Shown piece after piece: positions 11,114 to 22,680 of a stretch of 64,000 nucleotides of DNA. A program made the position numbers and the translations under genes. Position 1 is the stretch's first letter, and every line of letters starts with the position of its first letter. The DNA is from Posidonia oceanica (Eukaryota > Streptophyta > Magnoliopsida > Alismatales > Posidoniaceae): NCBI GenBank assembly GCA_037176725.1, contig JAZBRS010000026.1:150733501-150797500 (forward strand), read 5' to 3'. The notes beneath the pieces are model-generated. The model was given only the letters and a program-made list of their open reading frames with translations. It was not told the DNA's origin and made no database searches.

Positions 11114-12360
11114 CTAATTGGTCCGGGCTTTCTTCGACCTCTTGGTGTCAGGGAACAAAGGTGCACCAAGCAGGATCTCGTTGTTGGGCTAGAGCCCCTG
11201 CACTTTAGTAACGTACTCAGAGGAGCATCCCACGCCTCGTACAGCCGCAATGTCTGTTGATTGTACTCCATGGTGCATGAGGTCGGCTAGCTCTGTTGTG
11301 GCAGCAGTTGTACTGAGAGGATATGGCTAGAGAAGCCTCGGCGCTGTGCTGTCGACAAAGGCCCCCTGCTGGAAACTGAATTGCCGCATGACCCGGATGG
11401 GGTGATACTCCATGCCTTCGATGAATCCCGGCAGCACAACTAGTCGCATGTCACGGGTGCCGAAGAAGACAATGAATGGCTCAGCTGCAGATGGGATGAT
11501 ACGCCAGGTCACTGTATCATCCGTTAGCCTTGACAGTTTCTCATATTCTTCGTGGACACCCTTAATGGTTTTGGCGTGGCCGCTGCTGCAGTATGTCTCA
11601 AACGCTTGCTTCTTGGGGCGTAGAATGTCTATCTCCAGATGTCCGGCCAGCCAAACCTGTACCAAAGCTCCACAGCCGTGAAAATGGCGACAGCGGTGTG
11701 AAATGCGGTCCAGCCCGCAGTAAGTCTCTGCTAGGACGACAGGTGCCAGGTCGATTTGCCGGGTCACCACAGCAAGTGCAATCTCAGCAACCTCGATTGC
11801 AACAGTCGTCCGGTCGTGAGTGAAGATCAGCTCACCTAGGAAGCGGATGACGAAGCCTCGGAGCCATAGCTCATCTCCTAGTGCAGCACGCTTCTTGTAG
11901 ACTTCCTCAAAGTAGTTCAGACAGAGCATGGGTACAGGCCCATCAATGCTGATTAGTCTCTTCTCGTAGCTCTCCACGGAGAGTCCAGTTAGCTGTTTCA
12001 AGACAGTGACATAGCTAGTACGCCTTGTGAACACAGCTGGTCCCATGAGTTTGGAGAAACCACAGATCCACCGTACCTCCTCTAGTGTAAGCGTTAGTTC
12101 CGTCCTGCCGAAGCAAAAGACATGGTGCGCTGGTTTCCAGAACCTTGTAGCAGCGCACAGAAGATGTCGGCTTACTTCTACATCAGCAGCCTTCAAAAGT
12201 CTGGGCGGGATGCCCCACAGGTTCAGCTTCTCGCGGTCAGCCTCTGTGAGCTCACAAATACAACCCAAGAGAGTTTTGGAGCAATGTGCTGGGGTTACCA
12301 AAGTGGAGAAGCCCATCGTGCAGGAGGGAAGGTAGGCAACTAGTGTGAAGTCTTCGGGTA
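11114..12360 (-). pseudogene. Plant mobile domain-like (PMD / DUF7745-like) ORF in sense between integrase and 3' LTR
   Basis: The intact core at 11327-12316 encodes 329 aa. Around residues 60-90 it has the PMD signature: FWKPAHHVFCFGRTELTLTL followed by EEVRWICGF. This corresponds to the W-x-HxFxF-x-E-T-T-LEDV-x-LxGL pattern. Later come LRGFVIRFLGELIF and HGCGALVQVWLAGHLEI, matching the usual PMD C-terminal blocks. The frame remains open upstream to 12360, directly after an acceptor-like TTGATTACAG, so this may be a 3' exon. After the TAG at 11327-11329 the frame continues about 70 codons, through another TAG at 11189-11191, to a natural-looking end at 11114. Both TAGs replace an expected CAG. 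PMD proteins are linked to plant transposons and gene silencing. The role in this element is unknown. Confidence 0.72.
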
Positions 12361-12740
12361 CCTGTAATCAAAGCTGTTCATTAATCTGGGTCACACAGGC
12401 ATACAATACTAACTGTCAGAGAAACAGATGTGCATAGCAAAGCTGATAAAGCAGTTCAGATGTTACAGCTAACAATCAGATCACATAATCCAAGCACATT
12501 TAGCTATGTAAGGGGGCTTCGCCTGCACAGGGCGAAGTCACACAAAAGGACACTCTTGTCCTCGTCCGTGCGGAGCGAGGAGACATGGGAGAGGGGCTTC
12601 ATCCATCCGGAACGAAGTCACGAAAGGGGTACGCTCATCCTCGTCCTGAATGGAGCGAGGGAGCAAGTGAAAACGGACTTCGTCCGCTCGGAGCGAAGTC
12701 GCACAGAGATTAGGGGCGGTGCCTGACTGTGTAGGCCCGA
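12361..12740. repeat. Hairpin-rich degenerate repeats upstream of the PMD-like ORF
   Basis: Between 12511 and 12715 there are successive inverted repeats: CTTCGCC (12517-12523) with GGCGAAG (12531-12537), TCCTCG with CGAGGA near 12560-12590, and GACTTCG (12676-12682) with CGAAGTC (12694-12700). They match the repeat units of element C at 53640-54120, so they look like scattered relatives of the 57-bp satellite. No coding region is supported. Confidence 0.65.
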
Positions 12741-14010
12741 CAGCCCGTGAGGGGCCTCAAGGTGCCAGGGTTGTCCTGCTACCTCTAAAGTGACTGCCTT
12801 GTCTCTGACTAGTGATATACTCCCTGAGCTGCTGCACTGACAGTGATAGATTATTCTGAGGCTTGGAGGCGGTCAACCTGCTTAGGTAGACATACTGTCC
12901 CAGCACCAGACTAAGCCTTGCAGAGTGGGACGAAAAGGGCAAGAGAGATGATTTGATAGTAGATAGATACATGCTTGATCTATACTAATCCTATTGCCCT
13001 CAGCATATGGAGTGCTTGATGCCTGCTGCAAAGGAAAGGAGCGGTCTCTGATTCACCAGACTCTACTCAGATTCCTAACAGTTGGTGGCACTCCGGAAAG
13101 GGTATTGGTGGTGCTTGGGTGGTGGTGTAGTGAGGACAGGCTCCATGCCAAACTCTCAAGGAACTACACCTACTCTTTTCATTTTTCTTGTTTCTTTTGC
13201 TCCCACGTAGGTGTGTAGGTTTCCCCTATCCTTGGCTCAAAGGTAATGGGCACCTTGTTTAAGGTTGGGGAGCTGCTCGCTGGAGAAGAATGGCTAGGCC
13301 CCATGGGATTTGCGTATTTCCTAGGTGCAAACTTTAGTTCCTCTTTACGATAGGCAAAAGGGGGTGGGATCACGCTGCTTGCCTTTATTTCTGAGGCTGA
13401 CTTTTGTCCTCCCTCTTTTTTTGTTTTGTTTTTTTTTCTCTTTTTTTCTTCTCTCTTTTTTTCTTGGCTCGCAGGTTTCCGTTGTCCCTGACTTAGAGGT
13501 AATGGACGCCTGGTTTTGAGACAGGGGATAGGCCTTGCAGGGCTTGTAGATTCCTAGGTGCGAATTCTAAATCATCTCCAAAGCAATTTGGAGGGACAGG
13601 GTTGTGATGCACACCTCTATCTCTAGGGCCAACTTCTGTGTTCGCATTCTATTGCCTTTTCTTTTGTACCCAGGCTTAGACATGTATGTTTTGCTCACAC
13701 TCTCTCACACCTTAGGATTTTATCTCCCTCTGGAGGTGTAAGTCCTAGGAGGGTTTGGACATTTCGTCTGTCCTCACTAGATGGTGGCTCCCTCACTGGT
13801 TAGGACATCTAAGTAGTGTCAAGTGAGGTAGAGTGTACTCTTTCTAGAGGAGGCAAGCATCTCCGATTTCATCACCGGGCCATGATTGTAAATGCATATG
13901 CCGTAGACATCTCTCTTTCTCTCGTTTTTTTTAAATAAACATGACTAAAATGCATGTAAATGTAAATGCAAGAAGTGGGAGAGAGGAGACTCTGTGAGGT
14001 AGTGGGCAGG
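12741..14010 (-). other. Element A non-coding region between integrase and PMD-like ORF
   Basis: No supported gene. An imperfect tandem duplication of roughly 270 bases is visible. The landmarks AGGTTTCC, AGGTAATGG, a C-rich stretch and ATTCCTAGGTGC recur, first near 13209-13325 and again near 13472-13560. A long pyrimidine run (13400-13465) precedes GCAGGTTTCC, which resembles a plus-strand 3' splice site. The integrase frame ends at 14011. Confidence 0.55.
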
Positions 14011-14868
14011 CTATTGGTAGTACTTCTTGAGGTAGCATGCGTTGACCGGTTCTGATTGTTCAACCTGGTCCATGTCCTCAAGGACTGCTGCGCCATCGGA
14101 GAAGACCCACTTTATCAGAAAGGGGCCACGCCAATTGGGCCGAAATTTTCCTCGGCCATCTGGGAGATGGATGGCTCGAAGGACCATATCCACTGGATGG
14201 AAGCTTCTTGGCCTAACCTTGTTTAGGTATGCTTTGACCAAATGCTTCTGGTAATACTGAGCATGATGCATGGCCTACAGCCTATGCTCATCAATCAGGT
14301 TCAACTGGATGCAGCGGTCTTCGACCCATTCTGCTTCTTCCAGCTCAGCTTCTCGTAGGATCTGTAGTGAGGGGATCTCTACTTCAACGGGCAGTACTGC
14401 CTCCATGCCGTACACCAACGAGTACGGGGTTGCTCTTGTCGAGGTCCGGACTGATGTCCTGTACGCCCAGAGTGCGTACGGAAGCTTGTCATGCCAGTCC
14501 TTGTGAGTCTCTTCCATCTTTTTCATGATCTTGACAAGATTCTTGATGGCGGACTCTACTATGCCGTTCATCTGTGGCCGATAAGGCAAGGATCGGTGAA
14601 GTTTGATGTTGAAGTTCTGCAGGTAGTCTTCGATCCTCCTGGCTATGAAGTTTGAGCCATTATCAGAGATGAGCGCATGCAGGACCCCATACCAGGCTAT
14701 GATGTTGTTTCTGATAAACTTCTCTGTAGCCACGACAGTGACTGTTTTGTAGGAGGCTACTTCCACCCACATAGTAAAATAGTCGATCCCTACCAGAACG
14801 TAGCGATGACCGTTGGAAGCTACTGGATGTATGGCACCGATGACATCAATCCCCCAGGTGGAGAAAGG
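14011..14868 (-). pseudogene. Element A integrase catalytic core and C-terminal domain
   Basis: This encodes the integrase that inserts cDNA into the genome. The first catalytic Asp lies in WGIDVIGAIHP, the second in SDNGSNF and the Glu in NGIVES, with exactly 35 residues between the second Asp and the Glu (DD35E). Downstream are the WAYRT and TPYSLVYGMEAVLPVE blocks and a C-terminal KFRPNWRGPFLI segment. Breaks are a TAG at 14275-14277 where Gln is expected, and a TAA before the first catalytic block where Trp is usual. The frame ends LKKYYQ at 14011. The family call is certain and the gene is inactive. Confidence 0.9.
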
Positions 14869-15881
14869 TTATGGCGAAGACATGCTGTGCATTTGCTGTG
14901 GGGGAGTATGTATGAAGTTCCCATGGATTTGGCAGCTATGGCACCTATGCACAAACTGGCAACAGTCTGCCTCCATAGTTGACCAGAAGTAACCTTGGAG
15001 CATAATCTTCTTGGCCAGCAACACACCGTTCATGTGTGGGCCGTAGGTCCCTACATGGACTTGGAGCATCAGTGTGTCGGCCTCCTCCTTGCCTACGCAG
15101 TGCAGGAGCATCTGGTTGTAAGATCTTCTGTACAAATGTCCTGCCCCTATCACGTACTTTGACGCTAGACGCGCCAAAGTCCTTCTATCTACTGCTGAGG
15201 CGTAAGGTGGGAGGCTGCCAGACTCTAGGAAGACCTTAATGTCGTGGTACCATGGTAGTTCCTCTGCTGGATTTGCTTCCTTGATGCTCATGCAGTGTGC
15301 GGGCTGTTCCATACGAGTGACTGATATGTCTACTGCATGATACTCGGGTATAGAGAGCCAAGATGCTAAGGTTGCCAGAGCATCTGCATAGGTGTTCTTG
15401 GCTCTGCTCATGAAGGTGAAGCGGATTTCTCCAAAGTGTTCAATGAGCTTCAGCAGGCATTCATGATATGGCACTAGCTTGGGATCCTTGGTCTTCCAAT
15501 CGCCGTTGACCTGGGAGATGACCAGCATCGCATCTCCGTGTACATGCAGCTTGCGCTCATCATGCTCGAGTGCGACTTGCAGTCCCAAAATGCAGGCTTC
15601 ATTCTCTACCTCATTGTTGGTGCAAGGGAATGTCATCTTCCTTGCAAACGGGATCAGCTCTCCCTACGGCGTTGCTAGAACAGCGTCGATGCCTCTGCCC
15701 CTTCTATTGACTGCGCCATCGAAGTACAGATGCCACTGTAGTTCGTCTTCAGGATCCTTCTGCTCTGAATCCTCCATGGCGAATAGAATGTCTTCATCAG
15801 GGAACTGTGTTTGTAGCGGTTGGTACTCAGGCAAGGGAAGTTGGCTAGATGATCTGCCATGGCTTGCCCCTTCATGGATTT
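14869..15881 (-). pseudogene. Element A archaeal-type RNase H (aRH) and integrase HHCC zinc finger
   Basis: The open frame 14869-15636 begins inside a second RNase H domain. It shows NNEVENEACILGLQVAL with the catalytic Glu, HGDAMLVISQV with Asp, and NTYADALATLAS with the final Asp. This RVT_3-like domain in addition to the gypsy RNase H is a hallmark of the Tat/Ogre lineage. It is followed by the integrase zinc-binding motif, HVGTYGPH with HRCHSC. A TAG at 15664-15666 and a frameshift between about 15675 and 15875 separate it from the first RNase H. The 5' part includes SMKGQAMADHLA. Confidence 0.88.
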
Positions 15882-17224
15882 CTATGTGACGAAGGTGATG
15901 TCATACTGAGACAGCAACACCTGTCGCTTGACGCATCAGCATACCATAGCTGGCTTCTGAAAGAGGAACTTGATGGGGTCATGCCGACATAAGAGCTGGA
16001 CCGGGTGTGCCATCATGTAGTACCTTGGCTTCTGTGTGGCCCAGACAAGAGACAAGTAGGTTTTCTCTATGGTGCTATACTTGGCTTCGCAATCAGTGAA
16101 TTTCTTGCTCAGGTAATAGATGGCATGTTCCTTTCTACCCTTTTCATCATGTTGGCCCAAGACGATGCCCATGGTATACTGCGTGGTAGAAAGGTAGAGA
16201 ATTAGAGGTCTCCCTGGCACGGGAGAAACTAGGATAGGAGGCTTGATCAAGAGCTTCTTGATCTTGTCAAATGCAGCTTGGCACTCTTCGCTTCAGTTGA
16301 TCTATGCATTCTTCCTTAGGAGCTTGAAGATCGGTTCGCAGATGGGTGTGAGCTGTGCAATAAGCCGACTGATATACTACAGACGCCCTAGCAGGCCTTT
16401 GACTTCCTTCTCAGTCTTGGGGGGTGGCATGTCCACGATGGCTTTGGCCTTGCTTGGGTCCACTTCAATTCCCCTCTAGCTGACAATGTAGCCCAACAGC
16501 TTGCCGGATGATACCCCGGATACACATTTGCTGGGGTTGAGGTGAAGCTTATACTTCCTCAAGTGATCAAAGAGCTTCTTGAGGTAGGTGAGGTGATCCT
16601 CAGGCTCTCTAGACTTGGCAATGATGTCATCCACGTAAACCTCGACTTCTTGGTGCATGAGGTTGTGGAACAGTGCTGTCATCGCTCTCTGATAAGTTGC
16701 CCCGACGTTTTTAAGCCTAAATGTCATAACTTGATAGTAGAAGACTACCCAGGGGGTGATAAATGAAGTCTTTTCCATGTCTTCTTCTGCCATCCTAATC
16801 TGGTTGTAGCTGGAGAAGTCGTCCATAGAGGAGAGCATTTTGTGCTCTGTAGTGTTGTCCACCAGGACGTCGATGTGCGGTAGAGGGAAGTCGTCCTTAG
16901 GACTGCTTTGTTCAGATCCTTGTAATCAATGCACATACGGACCCGGCCGTCCTTCTTGGGCATTGGCACAACCTTCGCGAGCCATTCTGGGTAGAGGATG
17001 ACCTTGAGAAAACCGACACTGTGCTACTTCATGATTTCCTCTTTGATTTTGAGCAACCACTGGGGTTGCCACTTCCGGAGCTTCTGCTTTATTGGCTTCG
17101 CATCTGGATTGAGAGGCAGGTTGTGCACTACAATCTCAGTGTCAAGGCCGACCATGTCTTCATAACTCCATGCGAAGACATCTGCATATTCCATAAGGAA
17201 TGCAATGAATTCTGCTCTGGCCTA
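15882..17224 (-). pseudogene. Element A reverse transcriptase and gypsy RNase H
   Basis: In order the minus strand shows the RT entry block (YPEWLAKVVPMPKKDGRVRM), CIDYKDLNK, the catalytic motif YVDDIIAKS (YVDD codons at 16626-16637) and the thumb block LHLNPSKCVSGV. Then follows RNase H with GIVLGQHDEKGRKEHAIYYL and EAKYSTIEKTYLSLVWA. TAG stops replacing CAG are at 17222, 17024, 16476, 16377, 16302 and 15882. A TGA near 16297 replaces a Trp. One base is missing near 16905, between DLNKA and the usual SPKDDFPLP. Definitely non-functional. Confidence 0.9.
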
Positions 17225-18454
17225 GGGTGTCAGTTTGGCACTGATGCGGACCTCTTTAACATCTGCGGCCGTGCTGATATTGACTGCCTTTGTTTCTTCT
17301 TCGACATGGAGTTAGGTCCTTCTAGGTCGTCATCGTAAGGCTGGAACTCAGGTGGTGGCTCATCATTCTCATCTACGCTTGTATCATCTTCCTCCTCATA
17401 TGCAATGAGTTCAGAGAGGATCTCCTTCTCGAATATGGGGTCTATGATGTCGAAGGAGTGAATGTGTTCCGCCTCTTGATCCTGATGACGCCTCAGGATG
17501 GTCACGCTCACCCGAGTATTTCTGTAGGCTCGATGAGTGACCCCTGCCTGAGTGGCCCCTGGTCTTGTTGATTGATCTAGCTGCTCTGGCCGCTCTGTCT
17601 GCTCCGGCACCGCTGTCACTACTGGGACTGCTTGGACTGTTGAGGCTGCTACCGTCTGTGCTGTGGTGGCTGCTATTGTTGCTGTCCCCTCCTCCGCATT
17701 CTTAGATGTACTTGCGGGGAGTGTTGGGGATGGATGACTGTCTTCGAGGCGACTAATCTGTGTACTGTCGCCATATGCGCTACCCATGCGGGGCATGTGC
17801 TGCATGAACCATCTAGACCCGCCTTCTGGCTGTGGAGTGATCAACTCATCTGGTCTAGTGGGTGCTGCCTCTGCTTCTTCTTCTAAGACCATGATTGAGG
17901 AATGGTCTTGCGGCGGGGAGGGATCTGTGACCACGGCTTTCCCTTTCCTCAACGCCTACTGCTCTGCAATGTCTTCATCTAACACCGTGAGTTGTTCTTG
18001 GAAAAGCTGTTCCAAGTCTCCGAGCATGTCATCCACTAGGGCTTCTGTAGTCGCACCCTCCTCATCATCTGAGGGTGTGTCGACATAGTAGGCACAGACG
18101 GCCTCTTCAGACTCCTGCCTGGCGATTCCTTCACTTGTGCGGCTGGCTCTGGCTGCTAGACACACCACTGCCTGGGGTATCTGCTCTGCTGCTGGCTGGC
18201 TGACCTCCTGGCGCAGTCGATCGTGGTATTGTGGCGATCAGGGATGCAAATAGGCCGGCCAGTGTTGCGGCTAGCTGGTGTGCAGACAGGGCTAGTGTTG
18301 TGGCTAGATGAGAGGTAGTGGCGCTCTCCTGGAGGTCCGACCGCTGGACGATTGTGCTGGGGGACAAAGCACTGGCACCCATGCGTGATGGTGGTTGTCT
18401 CTCTAAAGTAGCGGTGGGGACCCTCTACAAGGCTAGATCTGCTGAAGCTGACGG
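17225..18454 (-). pseudogene. Element A acidic linker between protease and RT
   Basis: Two adjacent open segments (17956-18168 and 17230-17952) form a Ser/Thr/Ala- and Glu-rich low-complexity stretch. It includes an acidic run (ELIAYEEEDDTSVDENDEPP) just before the RT entry. They are separated by a TAG at 17956-17958 in place of Gln. Linkers of this type are usual between protease and RT in Tat/Ogre polyproteins, where an intron has also been described. I could not identify a convincing intron here. Confidence 0.6.
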
Positions 18455-19630
18455 CTATATGGCTGATGGAGCCGCATGCCTTGCTTGTGGTGCTGCTGAT
18501 GAGGCAGGCTGTGTCACGGTGCCGCTTGATTCGACTGACTGCGCTGCCAGAGATGGTGACCTTTGTGCTGGTGTGGCTGCAGCCGTGAGTGGACTAGTGG
18601 CTAGTGCTTGAAGGTGTGCTCCTGACTCTAGAGCTGTCGATGTAGCTGTCATAGGCATTGATGAAGCTGAAGAAAGGGGAGAAGCTGTCATCCCTGACAT
18701 AGAGCTTGCTGAATGTAGAGCTGCTTCCATTGTGCCAGACTGCTCCTCATATGAGTAGTAGTCCTCTATGCAGACCCACTCCTCTATCAGCAGTGGGGGC
18801 CTCTGGCATGGTACCAGCTGGGCTGAGGCTTGGCTCGTATTGGGGTCAAGAACACCTACATTGACAAAGTTAGTGAGGTCCCGAGGGATCACGAGCTTCC
18901 GATTACTCGAGTGCAGGCGCTTACCATCACGAGGCTGCCATTCATATCCCAAACCTTGAAAGTCTCTTCTTTCCTCAGCTACAACTGGCTCAGTGATCCC
19001 TTGGCTGTGTCGCCCAAGTGGCGTTCCCTTCGCGTAGCCCCACCTACGGCAGATGTTCTCAACCATCCGAGAAGGGTTGCAATGAACGGCCAGAGAGCTG
19101 ACACATTCAAGATCAGGGATAAAGTTAACCGGCTCAAACCGGTTAACATGGTACAAGACATCTAATGGCTTAGGATCAAAATGGACAGTTTGTTGGGAGA
19201 CTGAAGAGACAGCCTCGACGTGCTCCTTATCAAAATTTTCCGCCATGACAAAGATGATGTCGTCGCCCCAACAGAACTTGATCATGCGGTGGAGGGTCGA
19301 GGGGATCACTTGATGCTTGTGTAGCCAAGGGCGCCCAAGCAGGAGATTAAAAGAGGGTTCCAAGTCGACGACGTAGAATTCTACATCGAATACGACCGGG
19401 CCAATAGAAAGAGGAAGAACCAGGATCCCCAAGGAGTCATGGTGTGTGTTGTCAAAAGAAGTCATTCCCTTCACGGCTGGCGTGATGTCCTCGACTTTGA
19501 ATTCGAGCTTCAATGCTGTATGCAGGGGACAGACGTTAAGGCCTGACCCATTGTCAACCAGCAAGAGGGGAATGCGAAAGCTTTTAAACTGCACCGTAAC
19601 AAACAGGGGTTGATTGTGGTTAGTCTCCAC
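18455..19630 (-). pseudogene. Element A aspartic protease with G-patch-like region
   Basis: This 391-codon open stretch starts inside the Tat/Ogre retropepsin. The catalytic Asp is in LLVDNGSGLNVCPL (a D-x-G-S variant of DTG/DSG, codons about 19545-19555). The flap and C-terminal block reads FNLLLGRPWLHKHQVIPSTL. About 180 residues later a glycine-rich segment (GYAKGTPLGRHSQGI, then FQGLGYEW) resembles a G-patch, a nucleic-acid-binding motif seen after the protease in several retroelements. The C-terminal 100 residues are Ser/Ala/Thr-rich. The terminating TAG at 18455-18457 replaces an expected CAG. The protease would cleave the Gag-Pol precursor. Confidence 0.85.
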
Positions 19631-19652
19631 TGGAGGCGGTGGGTATCCCGGG

Positions 19653-20306
19653 TCAGGGTTTAGAGATGACCTGCAGCTCCACGATCATTCCCACCATATT
19701 CTCCAGGGTAGCAAGCTCAATGGATTGGGACACATGTGTGGCCTGGAACACACGGAGAAAAGCCTCGCGGTGTTCGCAGGATGTATGAATTAGGTCCCAA
19801 ATAGAGATGTCAGCCTTGACTTTTTTCAGCTGGGCCGTAATATTAGCTGAAGGCTGATCTTTTTTGGAGGTGGGAGGAGTGGCCTTGGCAGGGGTTTCTA
19901 TGGTGGTGGGACCAGAGGGTTGGCCTGTTGTTGAGGGTTGGCTTGGTGGCACAAGTTGGCCTGCTGGTGGGGGTTGGCCTGCTGGTAGAGTAGGTTCTAG
20001 GGGGTTAGGCTTGGCTACTGGGGCTGCAGGTCTGTAGACCCTCCCCGACCGCGTGACATCGTATGGGACGTGGTGGGTATCCCGGGTCAGGTTAACTACT
20101 AGGGGAGCACGAGCTGCGAGCTCGAGAGGGGCTACCGGAGTATTTGCTGGTTGGTGGATGGATAGGGGATGTTGCTGGGAAAGCTGCAATGGCTCTGGTT
20201 GGGGCATGGCCTGCAGGCAAATAGGGGATTGGGCCTCTGGTTGCATGGTGGGCCTCGCGGCAGCGCGTTCTGGCTTGGCATCGAGTCGGATCATGTGAAT
20301 TCCCAA
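19653..20306 (-). pseudogene. Element A Gag-protease spacer (pre-protease region)
   Basis: This 217-codon segment has a Pro/Gln-rich N-terminal half and the conserved pre-protease block VKADISIWDLIHTSCEHREA. That block is typical of Tat/Ogre elements, where it directly precedes the protease. YDVTRSGRVYRP upstream is also a lineage motif. It ends with a TGA at about 19653-19655, where a CGA (Arg) codon would keep the frame open into the protease at 19630. It acts as part of the Gag-Pol precursor. Confidence 0.72.
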
Positions 20307-20926
20307 CTTGGAACCGGCAAGTGCCGTACGATAGAGGGAAGGAGAAACAGGTTCAAAAACATGCTAGATTAGATCAGAGGGGTCCACTACGGACGTGGCG
20401 GACCCAGAGGGGAAGAGGGAATGCACACCTGAGGTCCTCGCGCCTCCCGTGCCAGAATGCTCCTGCAAAGGCTGGTGGACAATGCTTGGATTGGGGGATG
20501 CTAACCCTAATGTAGATGAAGATGTAGGTGGAGGTGTGGATGTAGATGCTGCCCCCTATGTGTTGATACTGATGACCTTTCGGTCAATCAGGTCCTGCAC
20601 GGCGCCCCCAGAGTGTCACAACTATTCGTTGAGTGCCCGACAACTCGATGAAAGTCGCAGAATTGATCCGTCCTATACCACCCTGGAAGGGGATTCGGTG
20701 GTGGGCGGACCTCGGGGAGCGTGAGGAGTGACGCAACCTTAGGGAGGACAGTGCTAAGCAGCTCCACTAGTTGAGTAAAGCGATGCTGGTGGTGAGGCCA
20801 TCTCTGCCCTTGGTGATGTCCTTGCCGGACCGGTGCGACAGGGTAGACCGGTCAGGCAGTGGTGGTGATCTATGGTGTGTGTGGTGCACTAGGTGTAGGT
20901 ACATAAACTACCTGATTCGGGCCAGG
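20307..20926 (-). pseudogene. Element A single zinc-knuckle-like module (C-x2-H-x4-H-x4-C)
   Basis: Between about 20720 and 20570 the minus strand reads PLPGWYRTDQFCDFHRVVGH followed by STNSC. This is a C-x2-H-x4-H-x4-C pattern similar to the CHHC/CCHC knuckle after Gag in Tat elements. The flanking frame is disrupted. The same module is present three times in element B (43500-44560), which shows that B's copies derive from this region. Confidence 0.65.
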
Positions 20927-22680
20927 CTAAGCCACCATGTGAACGGGAGCGGCAGGAGAGTCGACGTATGCTATGGTAGTCCATGGGGGATCCCTCCTGC
21001 TGGGGTTGTTGTTGTTGCTGCCACTGTTGTTGTTGGTGTTGTTGCTGCTACCACTGTTGCTGGAGGAGGCAGCCTGCTTGGCGAAGGCAGAGAGTGCTGG
21101 AAAGTTGCCGCTCCGAAGGGAGCCCTCCACACGAGTGCCAGCCCGAATCAGTGATGCAAAGGTGGTGACTGGCTGGATGGCAAGCAAAGCCCCAGTAGGT
21201 GGCTGCACGCCTTGGATCACAATCTCGATAGATTCCTCATCAGAGGGTCTATCGCGAACTTGCGAGGCAAGGGCGTGCCAACGGCCGACGTACTCCCCGC
21301 ATGGCTCGTTGGTTCTCTGCTTAATGGCGACAAGGTCCTCGCGCTTAGGGACCAAGTCGAGGTTGAAGGAGTATTGCTCCAGGAACGCCTTGCTAAGGTC
21401 GTCCAAAGTCTTAATGGTGGCCATATCAAGTGATGTAAACCACTTGAGGGCCGGGCTAGTGAGACTCTTCTGGAAGAGGCGGATCAACAACCTGTCGTCA
21501 GCCTGAAGCTGAGCAAGGTCTCTAGAATACGCCTTCAAGTGGGTGATGGGGTAGCCCCTACCATTATATTTTTCAAAATCTGGGATACGAAATTTCGGTG
21601 GGAGCACTGCCTCTGGAAAGTAGCAGACGTCCTGGAATTGGTAGGAGTGGAGGTCCGTGCCCTACACTTGACGAAGTGCCTTCTCCAGTACGGCAAACCT
21701 GTTGTCATAAGGATCTGGATTTGCTGCCGAAGGTGATGGGGCAGTGGGGGCGGGGACCACATACGTCGATTGGGTTGCGCTAAGGTACTCCTCCGGATCC
21801 ACCATCGCGTCGCCTGGTGGTGCGACGTGATGGTTGGCGTATCCATGCAAGGGTGCATTGGGTGTAGTGAGTGGTGCTATGTATGCAGGGGAAGGAACAT
21901 GCTAATGCATAGGGTAGGTGTAAGCATGATGCTGTGCAGTGAGTGGTGAAGATTGTGGGAGCAGCAGCTGCTGGAGTGGCACGGTGCCAGGCAGCGGGCT
22001 AGAAAAGTGTTGCGCTCTAACCAACCCGAGGGCTGGTCACCAGGTGGCAGAGGGATATGCTGTGAGGTGAATGGTGTGTATGCAGAGGGCGGAGGCTGCG
22101 CCCCTATCACCGGAGTAGAGAGCAGCTGAGGCGATGGCCAGGGCAGCAGTGCAATGGGGAATGCCTAGAAAGTAGGAGCAGGGTGCAGAGGAACCTCAGG
22201 AGCAGAGGGAGACAAAGAGGGGCGAGCAGATAGAGCCATGCCTAGGAATATCTGGGCAAGCTCCATCAAGCGCTAGTATTGTACTTCAAGAGGCCCGTCA
22301 GTGGGGATGCTGAAGTGCAATGCCGGCGGGGGACCAGATCCAAGAGGGGAGGACACAGATTATCGAAAAGGCTAGGATCCTATAGAAGAGGTCGCCGCAG
22401 CAGGGCCAGTGCTATAGATGATATGGCCCTAGGGGTCGGTGGAAATGGGCACGGTCTCCAGAAAGCAAGTGGTAGTCACCAAGATGGCCTCGGTGATAGG
22501 ATCCAGAGGGGCATAGGCCTGCCCAGGCCCTACAAGATGCAGGGGTGCCCCAGACACCAAAGGGTGCAAACCCGGTGTCACAAGGGGCACAGAAGGGGTC
22601 AAAACGAGAGTTGGAGAGACCAAAGTGGAAGTCCCCTCTGGGGCAGCAGAAAGCTAGGGCTCACCTGCGAACTGGGCCAT
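20927..22680 (-). pseudogene. Element A Gag
   Basis: The likely start is the ATG at 22680-22678, just downstream of a strong 3' splice site. The conserved retrotransposon Gag core is in the open segment 20927-21607: PPKFRIPDFEKYNGRGYPIT, then FQKSLTSPALKWFTSLD, FLEQYSFNLDLVPKREDLVA and EYVGRWHALASQVRDRP. It is followed by an Asn/Ser-rich tail. The N-terminal 350 codons are Pro-rich and broken by TAG stops at 22654, 22273, 22165, 21902 and 21662, each where CAG would fit, plus frameshifts. The TAG at 20927-20929 closes the core. Gag forms the virus-like particle and is inactive here. Confidence 0.85.
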
